Source: Candidatus Micrarchaeota archaeon
Lineage (GTDB): Archaea; Micrarchaeota; Micrarchaeia; Micrarchaeales; Micrarchaeaceae
NCBI GenBank assembly: GCA_028866575.1
Contig: JAGWHU010000005.1
Coordinates: forward strand, 1 to 64,000
Reading direction: 5' to 3'
Length of the DNA stretch: 64,000 bases
Part shown: in pieces, positions 52,064 through 60,254 of the stretch
Layout of the letters: the number at the start of each line of letters is the position of its first letter
How positions within the stretch are numbered: the stretch's first letter is position 1
The notes under the pieces: generated by a model
The model's input: only the letters and a program-made list of their open reading frames with translations
Databases searched by the model: none
What the model was told of the DNA's origin: nothing
Made by a program: the position numbers and the translations under genes

Positions 52064-52452
52064 TGCTGCCTTTCTTTAAATATGCCAGAAATCACTGGTG
52101 TGATAACTTTCTGTTGCAGGAAAGTAACAGTGAGTGTATGTCAAACAACTTAGATGATGAGGAGGAAACTGAGGAAACCGAAGAAAGCGAGGATGATGAG
52201 GAAGAAGATGATAGCAAAGAAGGTTTTTCGTTATTCAAAAGAAAAGAAAAAACTAGTCTTAAAGAATTATGCAATAGGTGTAATGTGAGAGTAGTAAGGG
52301 ATAGTAAAAGTAAAAAGTTGAGGCTAGTTAAGAAAAATCCTACTGGTGAGAGCCTTGATGGTAGCTGTAAAAAAGAAGTGATATGGGCAACGAATAAACA
52401 ATTCAAGAATGAGAATCAGTTAAAATCGTTCTTGGAACATAAAGCGAGATGA
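52063..52452 (+). CDS. acidic protein with Cys motifs
   Basis: The protein is 129 aa from the ATG at 52063 or 104 aa from the ATG at 52138. After the second start comes a run of Asp and Glu with Thr and Ser, then a basic half with a CNRCNVRVV motif near residue 71 and one more Cys pair (SCKK). The acid run then basic region looks like a DNA-mimic or zinc-binding regulator. I do not recognise the family. Confidence 0.55.
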   Translation: MLPFFKYARNHWCDNFLLQESNSECMSNNLDDEEETEETEESEDDEEEDDSKEGFSLFKRKEKTSLKELCNRCNVRVVRDSKSKKLRLVKKNPTGESLDGSCKKEVIWATNKQFKNENQLKSFLEHKAR

Positions 52453-52456
52453 TTTA

Positions 52457-52675
52457 ATGGCAGAACTTTGTGAGTTTTGTGGCTTTGCTGTTGTAGATAA
52501 TGATGCGAGAATTGGTAGATACCATAAGAAAGAGAAGAAAACAGATGTTTATCATAGAGAATGCTACAAGATAATGATGTTTGAGAAAATATCCAAGTAT
52601 CTAAAATCTATGAATGATGAGTTAGGGTATATCCGTAATGCTTTAGAAGAAAAAGCTGCAGAAGATGAGGACTAG
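52457..52675 (+). CDS. small zinc-finger-like protein, 72 aa
   Basis: CEFCGF near residue 5 and YHRECYK near residue 32 form a CxxC...HxxC set for one zinc ion. The rest is a helix with an acidic end (EEKAAEDED). It lies between the acidic protein and a recombinase gene, with four-base gaps, so all three are probably one transcript. It may regulate or accompany the recombinase. Confidence 0.6.
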   Translation: MAELCEFCGFAVVDNDARIGRYHKKEKKTDVYHRECYKIMMFEKISKYLKSMNDELGYIRNALEEKAAEDED

Positions 52676-52678
52676 AGT

Positions 52679-53269
52679 GTGGTTAATTTGGGACAACTGC
52701 AAGTAGTAGGAAGAAAGGAATTGATGAGAATAGCAAATCGTAAGCCACCAAAGTTTCTTTATCCTGATGATATAAGGACAATCATAAATGGAGCACAGAA
52801 GGACAGGTATAGACTTTTGTTCTTAGTTTTATGGATGACAGGAGCAAGAATATCTGAAGCACTATCATTAAGATATTGTGATATTGATTGGCGAGAGCAT
52901 CAAATCAGAATGCTTACAGTAAAACAAAATGATTTAGCCGAAAGGATGATACCGATTCAACCAGAGTTAGAAACCGCATTATCAACATACATCACAACTC
53001 ATAAATTAAATCCTAATGAACGATTGTTTAAGATGACACCTCAAGCAGCACATTTAGCGTTAAAGCACGTATTGAGAAGAGTAATGCTGCCAAAATGGAT
53101 ACACTTGCATACTTTTAGGCACTCATTTGCTGTTAATTGTTTGAGGAATGGAGTGTTGATTAACACTTTGAAAGTGATTATGGGGCATAGAAATATAGAG
53201 GACACGATGATTTACTTAACAGTGTTTCAACCAGAAGTCCATAAACAAATCAGTCAGGTTAAATTTTAA
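52679..53269 (+). CDS. small tyrosine recombinase (catalytic domain)
   Basis: The 196-aa protein contains the catalytic tyrosine-recombinase domain: Arg in WMTGARISEALSLRY near residue 55, HTFRHSFAVNC near 145 (His and Arg), MGHRNIEDT near 168 (His) and the nucleophile Tyr in MIYLTVF. The core-binding N-terminal domain is almost missing. It starts with GTG. It differs from the larger integrase at 60255 and may serve dimer resolution, inversion or excision. Start and end are clear. Confidence 0.85.
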   Translation: MVNLGQLQVVGRKELMRIANRKPPKFLYPDDIRTIINGAQKDRYRLLFLVLWMTGARISEALSLRYCDIDWREHQIRMLTVKQNDLAERMIPIQPELETALSTYITTHKLNPNERLFKMTPQAAHLALKHVLRRVMLPKWIHLHTFRHSFAVNCLRNGVLINTLKVIMGHRNIEDTMIYLTVFQPEVHKQISQVKF

Positions 53270-53606
53270 TCTATCCGATAGGTAAAGCTTAGTTATCGTT
53301 CCAAAGACCTCAGATAAGTTGCCTCGGCAAGGTTTTGAGAAAGAGGATTGATGTTTAATAAAGTCAGGGTTTTATAAAGGAGAATTAAAGGATGAAAATG
53401 TGCTTCAAAACAGGTAATAGAGATTTTGACGACTGTGATATTTAAAAACCTGAGATAACCTCACAAATGAGAAACAAGACTTTTCCCAGTTCAAACACCA
53501 TCAAATAAAAAGGGTTTAAAGTCAAATGAAAGGGTTAATTTTCAAAGCAAATACAGATTAATTTTGATATTATTGGCGTTTTATAGGGCAATATTGCAGA
53601 GGTTAG
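53270..53606. other. gap after the recombinase, no gene seen
   Basis: In about 340 bases there is no convincing gene. CTATC-c-GATAG (53271-53281) and TTGCC-tc-GGCAA (near 53323-53334) are small palindromes, candidate recombinase or regulator sites. CCTCAGATAA and CCTGAGATAA occur about 130 bases apart. A motif TTTAAAGTC near 53514 recurs at 57781. Confidence 0.4.
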
Positions 53607-53795
53607 ATGCCAATATCCAGAACCACAGAATACGACGATATGTTGAGTAGTTCGCTATCACTTTCTACTCAACCTCTATCGTTTTTTACGCTAAATGCTG
53701 CACCTTTTCTTCCAAATTTGGTGAACGACATTTGGGATGGTGTGTGGGATTTCAAATGGCTTTCGACCACACACCTGATATTTATAGGTGTATAG
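53607..53795 (+). CDS. hypothetical small protein, 62 aa
   Basis: This frame starts MPISRTTEYDDML and ends IFIGV, with one Trp-rich stretch (DIWDGVWDFKW). Its stop TAG abuts the next ATG exactly (53796), which suggests co-translation. I do not recognise it and it could also be a leader region. Low confidence. Confidence 0.35.
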   Translation: MPISRTTEYDDMLSSSLSLSTQPLSFFTLNAAPFLPNLVNDIWDGVWDFKWLSTTHLIFIGV

Positions 53796-54749
53796 ATGAA
53801 AAACAAAAAGATAAATGTAAATAACTACAGAGGCGAATTGCTCCTATCAGCTTTGTTTATATTCATTATAGGAGTAGGTCTTTTATTCCCAGTTAAAAGT
53901 AGCGGTAATAAAGCGAATCTGGTAACAACAAAAACAACAATATCAACAACAAGTATTATATCAAGTTCTACTACCTCACCAACTACTACGACAAGTATTT
54001 TAACGACTACAACAATAAAACCAATAAGAAATGTAACAGTAGAAACTCCTAATTGGGCTGGAATAACTGTTATGCAATTCATAAATTATACTACATTTTT
54101 ACACAGGAATACAACTTACTCTAATCGTTCTGTTTATAACGTAACAAGCGTAAGTGCAAAGTGGAAAGTTCAAAATGTAACTAATAATAGTATGGCTCAG
54201 TGGATTGGTCTAGAAGATAACCACACGAATATACTGCAAGCTGGCACACAAAGTAATGAGGATGGGACGGCTACAATTTGGTGGGAATATTTTCCCGAAA
54301 ACTCTTATACATCTGTTCTTGTGGCTCATATTGGTGATAACATATCGGGAGTTATAAAAGAAACATCGCTGGGTAATTTCACCATAATAATTAATGACAC
54401 CACATCTAATGTTGTTTTTATCAAAAACATTACTGATTTACACACAATAGATTGGGCTTCATCACCCACTAATCTTTCATCTTATTATACGCCAATATAT
54501 GCTGATTATGTAGTAGAACATCCTAGTATTTTTAATCAACTCATAAAGATGGGTTCTTTCAATTCAACAAATTTCACAAATGTTAGTGCTACAATAAACA
54601 ATAAACAAGAGAATCTTTATAATCTGTCAAAAGATGTGTGGCGATGCTCTCCTTGTATAAGCAATAATTCAGGTAGTCAAGAATTAGTGCCTGTTATAAC
54701 AAGCAGTCAAAGTTTCAGAATATCAAGAATGAATATAATTACTAAGTGA
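53796..54749 (+). CDS. membrane-anchored eqolisin-like (peptidase G1/A4) protein
   Basis: The 317-aa protein has a membrane anchor (residues 15-32), a Thr/Ser stalk (42-75) and an outer domain that resembles the eqolisin (glutamic peptidase) fold: NWAGITV near 86, VSAKWKVQNV near 119, QWIGLEDN, then ILQAG with Q148, IWWEYFPEN near 161 and YVVEHPS with E241. Q148 and E241 sit where the family has its catalytic Gln and Glu. It has many N-glycosylation sites. Eqolisins work at acid pH, which would suit an acidophile. Located directly before the 1007-aa surface protein. Confidence 0.7.
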   Translation: MKNKKINVNNYRGELLLSALFIFIIGVGLLFPVKSSGNKANLVTTKTTISTTSIISSSTTSPTTTTSILTTTTIKPIRNVTVETPNWAGITVMQFINYTTFLHRNTTYSNRSVYNVTSVSAKWKVQNVTNNSMAQWIGLEDNHTNILQAGTQSNEDGTATIWWEYFPENSYTSVLVAHIGDNISGVIKETSLGNFTIIINDTTSNVVFIKNITDLHTIDWASSPTNLSSYYTPIYADYVVEHPSIFNQLIKMGSFNSTNFTNVSATINNKQENLYNLSKDVWRCSPCISNNSGSQELVPVITSSQSFRISRMNIITK

Positions 54750-54753
54750 TTTG

Positions 54754-57700
54754 ATGAGAAAAATAATACCAATATTAGCGGTAGCACTGATGTTTCTGTT
54801 GTTTATGGGAGTAAATAGTGCAGTAACACCCCCGACAAATATAGTAAAATATATCCCAATTACATTTACAAATAATCAAGGTAATCCTGTAACTGCCGGA
54901 ACACCACTATCATTTACGTTTAATGCACTTGCATATCAGCAATACGAAACAAATACGCTTAACAATACGGAGCTATTCTTTGCAAATGGAACTATAGCAC
55001 CATCTTGGCTTGAAGGAAACTATCTTAATGAGCAACAGCAAACAAATACATTATACACCTCAAACTCCGTTTTGTTTTGGTTTAAAACACCTGCTTACAC
55101 TTGGATAGGAGCTAACACTGGAACACCATTAACTAATACCATATATCTTGGCTTTGCGGGTAATACAGCTACAACTAGCAATCTACTATTGAGTTTAACT
55201 GCTAATGTAGGAGTAGCACCACAATTAACCTGCTCAAATCCATTAGCAACCGCTTCTTGCAGTAAAGGTAATGGGGTTCAGGGGATTTATGGGGAATATG
55301 ATGATGGAAATTCTATATTTACTGTTTATGATAATTTTAAAGGACAGACCATATCAAGTGGCTGGGATACAAACACACTATCTGGTCAAGTGGTTTCAAA
55401 CGGAATAACTACCGTAGGCACTGATTCATCTGGACAAGCATTATCTTGGAATACATTATATAATCCCTTAGGTAAATCGGTTGATTCTTTAATGGGATAT
55501 GTAAATACACATACAGCATCTGCTAACAGCACAGGATTATCCTTTTCAGCATCTGATACTGAGGGATTAAACTTAGGAAATAATGGCATAATTGGTGGAT
55601 ATATTTGGAGTATCGGTATTGGGGAAAATTCGTTTATAGTAAATCCTGCTCCTCTTTTCAACTATGGTCATATAACTGCATCTTCTGCATCAAATTTTCT
55701 TTTGTCATTAGCGATACCGTCTAATGGCATAACGTCAAGTTTCGCAACAAATTATACTACAGTTTTTACATTAACAAACACAGCTTCTAATACAGTAACA
55801 AGTAATGCGGTTTATGCAGGAATTTATATGGGAAGTTTTGGCAATTTCAAAAACTATAACCAGTGGTTTAGAGTAAGAACACTACCACCAAACAGCATAA
55901 TGCCAGCTGCTACCTTTAATCCAGTTCAGATTTCACTCTCAAATCCTACATTAATAGAAAGTAATACTCTGATAGACCAAGGTCAAGGAATACTATTTAC
56001 AGCAGGAGTTTCTTTTGGTGGGCAGCCGTATAGCTATGCGTATAATGTTTATGCATACAATTCTCAAACCTCATCAAATACGCTAATAGCAAATATGTTA
56101 TTTACAAGCAATTCTTATACATCGAACACTTGGTTCTGGCAGCCTTCAGGTAATCTTTATATTGGCAATAGCATATTCCACGCAAATGTAGTTATTACGG
56201 ATAGCTCGTCTGATGTTGTTAATTCGGTATTCGTATATTTCGGATATAACTCTGTGTTCTTAGTAGGTTCACCTACAGAATCAAATAGTATAATTGATGT
56301 AGGACAAAAGACTTTACAGACCGCTAACCCATCGCAAGGAACTCAACCTTATGTATCTTATCAGTGGTTTACGAATTATGGTTCTACTGTTACTTGCTCT
56401 GGAACTGGTAATGCCATAAGTGGAGCAACATCAAGCACTTATTTTGCATCACCCACAACCTCGAATGCTTACGCATATCAGGTAACTGATTCTGCTTCAT
56501 TAAGTGCTAACACTGCCTGTTCATCAGGTGATTCTGAAACAACTAATCCCGCATTAACATTAACCTCTCTAGTATCGTCTAACACAATTGCTGATAAAAG
56601 TCAATTTGAAACTTTCACTTATAAAATAACTGGAGGACAACAGCCATATACATACAACTTTATTATAACTGATTCGGCAAGTTCGGAAACAAGCAATAAG
56701 ATTTATACTGGTTGCACACTGACAACTAACTCATTTACTCTACAGTTACCTATTTCTATGGCCACAGGATTAACCACCATAACTGCAAATGTGCAGGACT
56801 CAGCAACTACAAATACTCAACTGATAACAACTAACACTTTTGGTGTTAATTCAATACCAGTAATAACAATAAGCCCATCAAATGAAATTATAGACTCAAA
56901 TCAGTTAGAGGTATATACAATATCTGATAGTGGTGGAACCTCACCATTCACTGTTGAGTTGTATAATGTTACAGGCTCAAAACAGCAGGGTTCAAACGTA
57001 ATAATAACAACTGCTGGTGGAACTAATACAGTATCTTTTATTGTTAATAGCCCAGTCAATTCAAACAGCTTCACATTTAATGCTGTGGCTACGGATTATG
57101 GGACAACAGCTAATGATGTTGTTAATTCAATAACAAATACCATAACAGTAAATGCTATGTTAAGTGCTGTAATATTACCATCTACCCAGCCTTCTACTCC
57201 GGGAGCATCAGCAACATTAACTGCTACAGTAACAGGTGGGACTAAACCATACACTTACAATTGGTTAGTTATTGCTCCTGATGGTAGCATAGCTTACAAA
57301 GCATTTGGTAGCACTAGCAACTCTGTAACATTAGGTATAAATCAGAATGGTGGATATGTAGCTAATGTTTTAGTCAGTGATTCTGCATCATATTCAGCAT
57401 TTAACATATCAGTAAATGCCACAATATCATCAAGCACTCCGGGAACTTCTGGTGGTGCAGGTGGTGGGGGAGGCTCACCATTCTCTAATACAATAACAGC
57501 AGTAGCCAATACCATATCTAATACCATAATAACGCCAGTGGCAGTCGCTGTTACCAACTCACCAGTAATTTTAGACTTACAATATGCGTATGGTGTTAGT
57601 GTCATCGGTATCCCAGTATGGATAATTTTTGAGATAATTTTATTATTTACCGCCTTGATACTTTATGGTAATAAACGAAGGCAATGGTCGTATAAAGACA

Positions 57701-57777
57701 ATAACACTAGTTACATAGCCCCAGCCTTAATTGCTGTATTAGTATTTATCCTATTCTTAATGAGCAACATATTCTAA
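54754..57777 (+). CDS. giant surface protein with DUF2341-like and Ig-like domains
   Basis: The 1007-aa protein has a signal peptide (about 1-24), a DUF2341-like domain (IAPSWLEG, NTIYLGFAG, YGEYDDGNSIFTVYDNF), a large middle domain (about 190-390), then about five Ig/PKD-like repeats of 85-100 residues, each with a G-x-QPY- or GGTKPYTY-type strand, a Gly-rich hinge and two C-terminal membrane segments (about 945-975 and 985-1005). It is very rich in Asn, Thr and Ser. The N-terminal domain is related to the broken chromosomal surface protein at 14851-16324. Confidence 0.85.
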   Translation: MRKIIPILAVALMFLLFMGVNSAVTPPTNIVKYIPITFTNNQGNPVTAGTPLSFTFNALAYQQYETNTLNNTELFFANGTIAPSWLEGNYLNEQQQTNTLYTSNSVLFWFKTPAYTWIGANTGTPLTNTIYLGFAGNTATTSNLLLSLTANVGVAPQLTCSNPLATASCSKGNGVQGIYGEYDDGNSIFTVYDNFKGQTISSGWDTNTLSGQVVSNGITTVGTDSSGQALSWNTLYNPLGKSVDSLMGYVNTHTASANSTGLSFSASDTEGLNLGNNGIIGGYIWSIGIGENSFIVNPAPLFNYGHITASSASNFLLSLAIPSNGITSSFATNYTTVFTLTNTASNTVTSNAVYAGIYMGSFGNFKNYNQWFRVRTLPPNSIMPAATFNPVQISLSNPTLIESNTLIDQGQGILFTAGVSFGGQPYSYAYNVYAYNSQTSSNTLIANMLFTSNSYTSNTWFWQPSGNLYIGNSIFHANVVITDSSSDVVNSVFVYFGYNSVFLVGSPTESNSIIDVGQKTLQTANPSQGTQPYVSYQWFTNYGSTVTCSGTGNAISGATSSTYFASPTTSNAYAYQVTDSASLSANTACSSGDSETTNPALTLTSLVSSNTIADKSQFETFTYKITGGQQPYTYNFIITDSASSETSNKIYTGCTLTTNSFTLQLPISMATGLTTITANVQDSATTNTQLITTNTFGVNSIPVITISPSNEIIDSNQLEVYTISDSGGTSPFTVELYNVTGSKQQGSNVIITTAGGTNTVSFIVNSPVNSNSFTFNAVATDYGTTANDVVNSITNTITVNAMLSAVILPSTQPSTPGASATLTATVTGGTKPYTYNWLVIAPDGSIAYKAFGSTSNSVTLGINQNGGYVANVLVSDSASYSAFNISVNATISSSTPGTSGGAGGGGGSPFSNTITAVANTISNTIITPVAVAVTNSPVILDLQYAYGVSVIGIPVWIIFEIILLFTALILYGNKRRQWSYKDNNTSYIAPALIAVLVFILFLMSNIF

Positions 57778-57780
57778 CGT

Positions 57781-57843
57781 TTTAAAGTCGGTATTGATAT
57801 TTTAAAAACCCTTAATGATGTTTAAAGGGTTAAGGACTTTAAA
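57781..57843 (+). terminator. nested hairpin after the surface protein gene
   Basis: TTTAAAGTC (57781-57789) pairs with GACTTTAAA (57835-57843) as an outer stem. Inside it AACCCTT (57807-57813) pairs with AAGGGTT (57825-57831). It starts three bases after the stop codon and probably ends or protects the long transcript. Confidence 0.55.
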
Positions 57844-58118
57844 TAAACTGAGCGTAAGTATGAGAACTGCTAACAGCCTTATTCAAAGATGATAAATAAA
57901 CCATCCTGGATCCCATATTCAAAGAACAAAATCTAATGCACTTCTATTGTATGGACTGCCTGAATAACGCTCCATTTAACTTGGAACAAACGATGTCAGG
58001 GGCTTAACTCTTATATTAAACGTCAAGAATACGAGCCTTGGAGCTTAAATGTAAGCGTTATTTTTACCGCTGTAAAGTGTCATCTCTCATAAATCATAAG
58101 ATAAGATTAAGTGGTAAA
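57844..58118. other. gap between surface protein and next gene
   Basis: About 275 bases without a gene. I see no strong repeat. A TATA-like ttatatt (about 58011-58017) could serve the small membrane gene at 58119. Confidence 0.35.
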
Positions 58119-58364
58119 ATGAAGGTCAAGCATATTGAGAAAACTGCACATAATACATACAATCGAATAAGAGTAGGCTATTACAATTACTTATCTGTCC
58201 CTGTATCAATAGCGACCTTCTTGGTAATATTTGAGGGCTTTTTATTGCTGATATTCCCACAACTTAGAACCTTATCCTCAGGAGCTATCGGACTGATTAG
58301 TTTTATGGTGATGATAGCATTAGCATATTACTTTGGCTATAGGTATGAGAAGATGTATGGGTAA
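58119..58364 (+). CDS. two-span hypothetical membrane protein, 81 aa
   Basis: MKVKHIEKTAHNTYNRI is followed by two membrane helices (about residues 30-50 and 55-76) and a short basic tail (GYRYEKMYG). The ATG at 58119 is chosen; the upstream frame adds a Cys/Lys-rich segment without a good start. It is the last plus-strand gene of the element and converges with the GNAT gene three bases away. Confidence 0.55.
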   Translation: MKVKHIEKTAHNTYNRIRVGYYNYLSVPVSIATFLVIFEGFLLLIFPQLRTLSSGAIGLISFMVMIALAYYFGYRYEKMYG

Positions 58365-58367
58365 TTT

Positions 58368-58766
58368 CTATTTCTTCTTTAGGTCTAAAATCATAAGCAC
58401 ATAATTATTTCTGTATTTCATCATAATTTTAAACCCAAATCTCTCATAAAATTTAGGCTTTGTTGTAGTTAATAAGATAAAGTATGCATCTTTCTTGTTC
58501 TTTATTAGTTGTATAATTCTTTTGACAAGTGTAGTTCCTATTCCTTTACCTTGATGTTCGGGTAAAACATTAACCCAGAACATTTGATAGAAGTTGTAAT
58601 CCATCCACGATTGAATGTAACCAGCAAAACCCAATATTTTACTATTATCTTCTGCTACCAAGTATCTTGGATTATACACATAATTATTAAACATAGCCTC
58701 TATTTCTAGCTTTGACTTCTTTTGATAGAGTTTAGAGTAATTTATGCCGACTATTTTTGATGCCAT
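58368..58766 (-). CDS. GNAT family N-acetyltransferase
   Basis: The 132-aa protein has the acetyl-CoA-binding motif HQGKGIGTTLV near residue 70, the preceding VNVLPE strand and the FYERFGFK end. No ATG, GTG or TTG precedes residue 1 in frame, yet the bases upstream read IRPIRKEEAD, a typical GNAT N-terminus, with an ATA 45 bases before the ATG. The true start may be that ATA. It follows the SET gene. The acceptor is unknown. Confidence 0.85.
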   Translation of the reverse strand: MASKIVGINYSKLYQKKSKLEIEAMFNNYVYNPRYLVAEDNSKILGFAGYIQSWMDYNFYQMFWVNVLPEHQGKGIGTTLVKRIIQLIKNKKDAYFILLTTTKPKFYERFGFKIMMKYRNNYVLMILDLKKK

Positions 58767-58811
58767 ATCTGCTTCTTCTTTTCTTATTGGTCGTATTTTT
58801 ATAGAATCATC

Positions 58812-59207
58812 TCAATTGTAGGTCTTTGGTTTTCTAAAGTTCTTTTCAAAAGAATGATAATCATCAGTTATTTCTTCTCCCTTTTTTATATCTCTAATTG
58901 CTTTAGTTATAACTTCTTCCTCGCCTTTATAATAAGCACTCAAGACATTTGGACTATCTGAATGATTGAAGTATTTACCATTATCCGAAGAAAAACAATA
59001 TTTACCGCTCTTCTTACTTAACCAAACATATTCTTCAAGGTATTTTTGGACTTGATTTGGGAGTTTTTTAATTTGTTTCTTAGTGAATCTTAAATCAAAA
59101 TTAGGTGTAAATCGCCATACAATAGTTCCTTTCTTGATATTCTGGTCAGCAAAAAGCCCTATTCCGTGTATTTTAGATTGTCTGATTTTTGTTTTTACAC
59201 ACATCAT
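58812..59207 (-). CDS. SET-domain protein (putative lysine methyltransferase)
   Basis: The 131-aa protein is a compact SET domain: SKIHGIGLFADQNIKKG near residue 11, YFNHSDSPN near residue 80 (the knot NH motif) and KAIRDIKKGEEITDDY near residue 103 in shortened form, in which the usual ELxYDY reads EITDDY. Methylation of a host or element protein is the family function; the substrate is unknown. No pre-SET zinc cluster is seen. It and the GNAT gene form a likely protein-modification pair. Confidence 0.82.
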   Translation of the reverse strand: MMCVKTKIRQSKIHGIGLFADQNIKKGTIVWRFTPNFDLRFTKKQIKKLPNQVQKYLEEYVWLSKKSGKYCFSSDNGKYFNHSDSPNVLSAYYKGEEEVITKAIRDIKKGEEITDDYHSFEKNFRKPKTYN

Positions 59208-59232
59208 AGAATCAGCATAGGACTTACAGACT

Positions 59233-59790
59233 TTATGATTGTCTTACACATAAGAACTGATTTATGCTTGTATTGAATGTTAGGCTGTATTGACCACTAT
59301 TACCACAGGCATTCGATAATACACATTCTTCTTTTCCGTTCTGTGAGAATAAAGAGTATCCGGCTGTGCAAGAGTCGGGTAGTGGCTCGCATAAACCGTT
59401 CTGTTTATCGTAGACATAACCAGCAGCACAATTACTATTATTTACCCCTAAAGCACCTGCTAATTGTGAGCCCTCTGCTTTACAATTAGAATTATTTTGG
59501 TATACTGCACCAGGAGGACAGTTAGGTCTTACACCACTACCACTAAAGTAAATACTAGCATTCCAATAACAATACCCTAATGACGAATTATAATAAGATG
59601 TTGCAGGGCATCCTGATTCTGTGCAATTATTGTTAGAATTGCAAGAAGGGATAAAAGTAAGAGGCAGTTTATTAGCTGGTTTTTGATTAAAAAGAATAAA
59701 ACCTGCCAAAGCAATTATAGCAATAATTAGAACAGCCAAACCGAATATCAGTTTCTTATTGCCTTGTTTTTTAGGTATTTCTTTAGCCAT
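59233..59790 (-). CDS. membrane-anchored Cys-rich secreted protein
   Basis: The 185-aa protein has a short cytoplasmic basic N-terminus (EIPKKQGNKK), a membrane anchor (residues 13-34) and an outer part with about twelve Cys in short CxnC units (CNSNNNCTESGC, CEPLPDSC), with several N-glycosylation sites. It looks like a disulfide-rich surface or adhesion domain. I do not recognise the family. It reads toward the SET gene. Confidence 0.65.
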   Translation of the reverse strand: MAKEIPKKQGNKKLIFGLAVLIIAIIALAGFILFNQKPANKLPLTFIPSCNSNNNCTESGCPATSYYNSSLGYCYWNASIYFSGSGVRPNCPPGAVYQNNSNCKAEGSQLAGALGVNNSNCAAGYVYDKQNGLCEPLPDSCTAGYSLFSQNGKEECVLSNACGNSGQYSLTFNTSINQFLCVRQS

Positions 59791-59961
59791 AGAAGATATA
59801 CTCTAATAAGGCTTAAAAAGGTTGTCAAAAACGCTACTTCTCTTGGAAGGTCACCCCTCCAGCCCCTTATCTTTATAAGACCTCTCAATTATCGTCTTAT
59901 ACACGTTAATTCCAGCGTGGAAACGGGGTTTTATAGGTTATCTTAACTTAAAGAGTCTGCC

Positions 59962-60027
59962 AGAGCCTTATTTCGCGTGTTCTAAGGCTCTCTACAGAGC
60001 CATATCAGGATAAGCGGGTTATAACCC
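59962..60027. other. hairpin and palindrome upstream of the Cys-rich gene
   Basis: AGAGCCTTA (59962-59970) pairs with TAAGGCTCT (59983-59991), a perfect 9-bp stem with a 12-base loop. A second element, GGGTTATAACCC (60016-60027), is a perfect palindrome. The 59791-60041 gap holds no gene. These may be the terminator of the 66-aa gene, an operator, or a small RNA. Confidence 0.5.
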
Positions 60028-60041
60028 CTTTATAGAGAGAT

Positions 60042-60242
60042 TTACTTAAAATTAAGCCTATTCCTTTGCCTGTTTATATCATCAACCATAACCTTAACCT
60101 CATCCTTAATCATCCCCTGTTTATACTTGCCTTTGGCAACAATCTTTATGCTCTTGTTCTCATAAACCGCCTTTGGGATTTCTACGCTGTAGAAACCATT
60201 CCTGTCCTTATGTGCTTTTACTTCGTATTCGTTTTTCTTCAT
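60042..60242 (-). CDS. small basic protein, 66 aa
   Basis: The protein begins MKKNEYEVKAHKDRNGF and has a strand-rich, Lys-rich sequence (KIVAKGKYKQGMIKDEV) that could be a small DNA-binding barrel. It starts 12 bases after the integrase stop on the same strand, so it may be co-expressed and could be an excisionase-type partner; that is a guess from position. Confidence 0.55.
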   Translation of the reverse strand: MKKNEYEVKAHKDRNGFYSVEIPKAVYENKSIKIVAKGKYKQGMIKDEVKVMVDDINRQRNRLNFK

Positions 60243-60254
60243 AAAATCACCTAA

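Noticed and set aside
53399-53446. Short 17-codon frame with Cys residues in the gap after the small recombinase
   Set aside because: Too short, no clear start signal and no homology.
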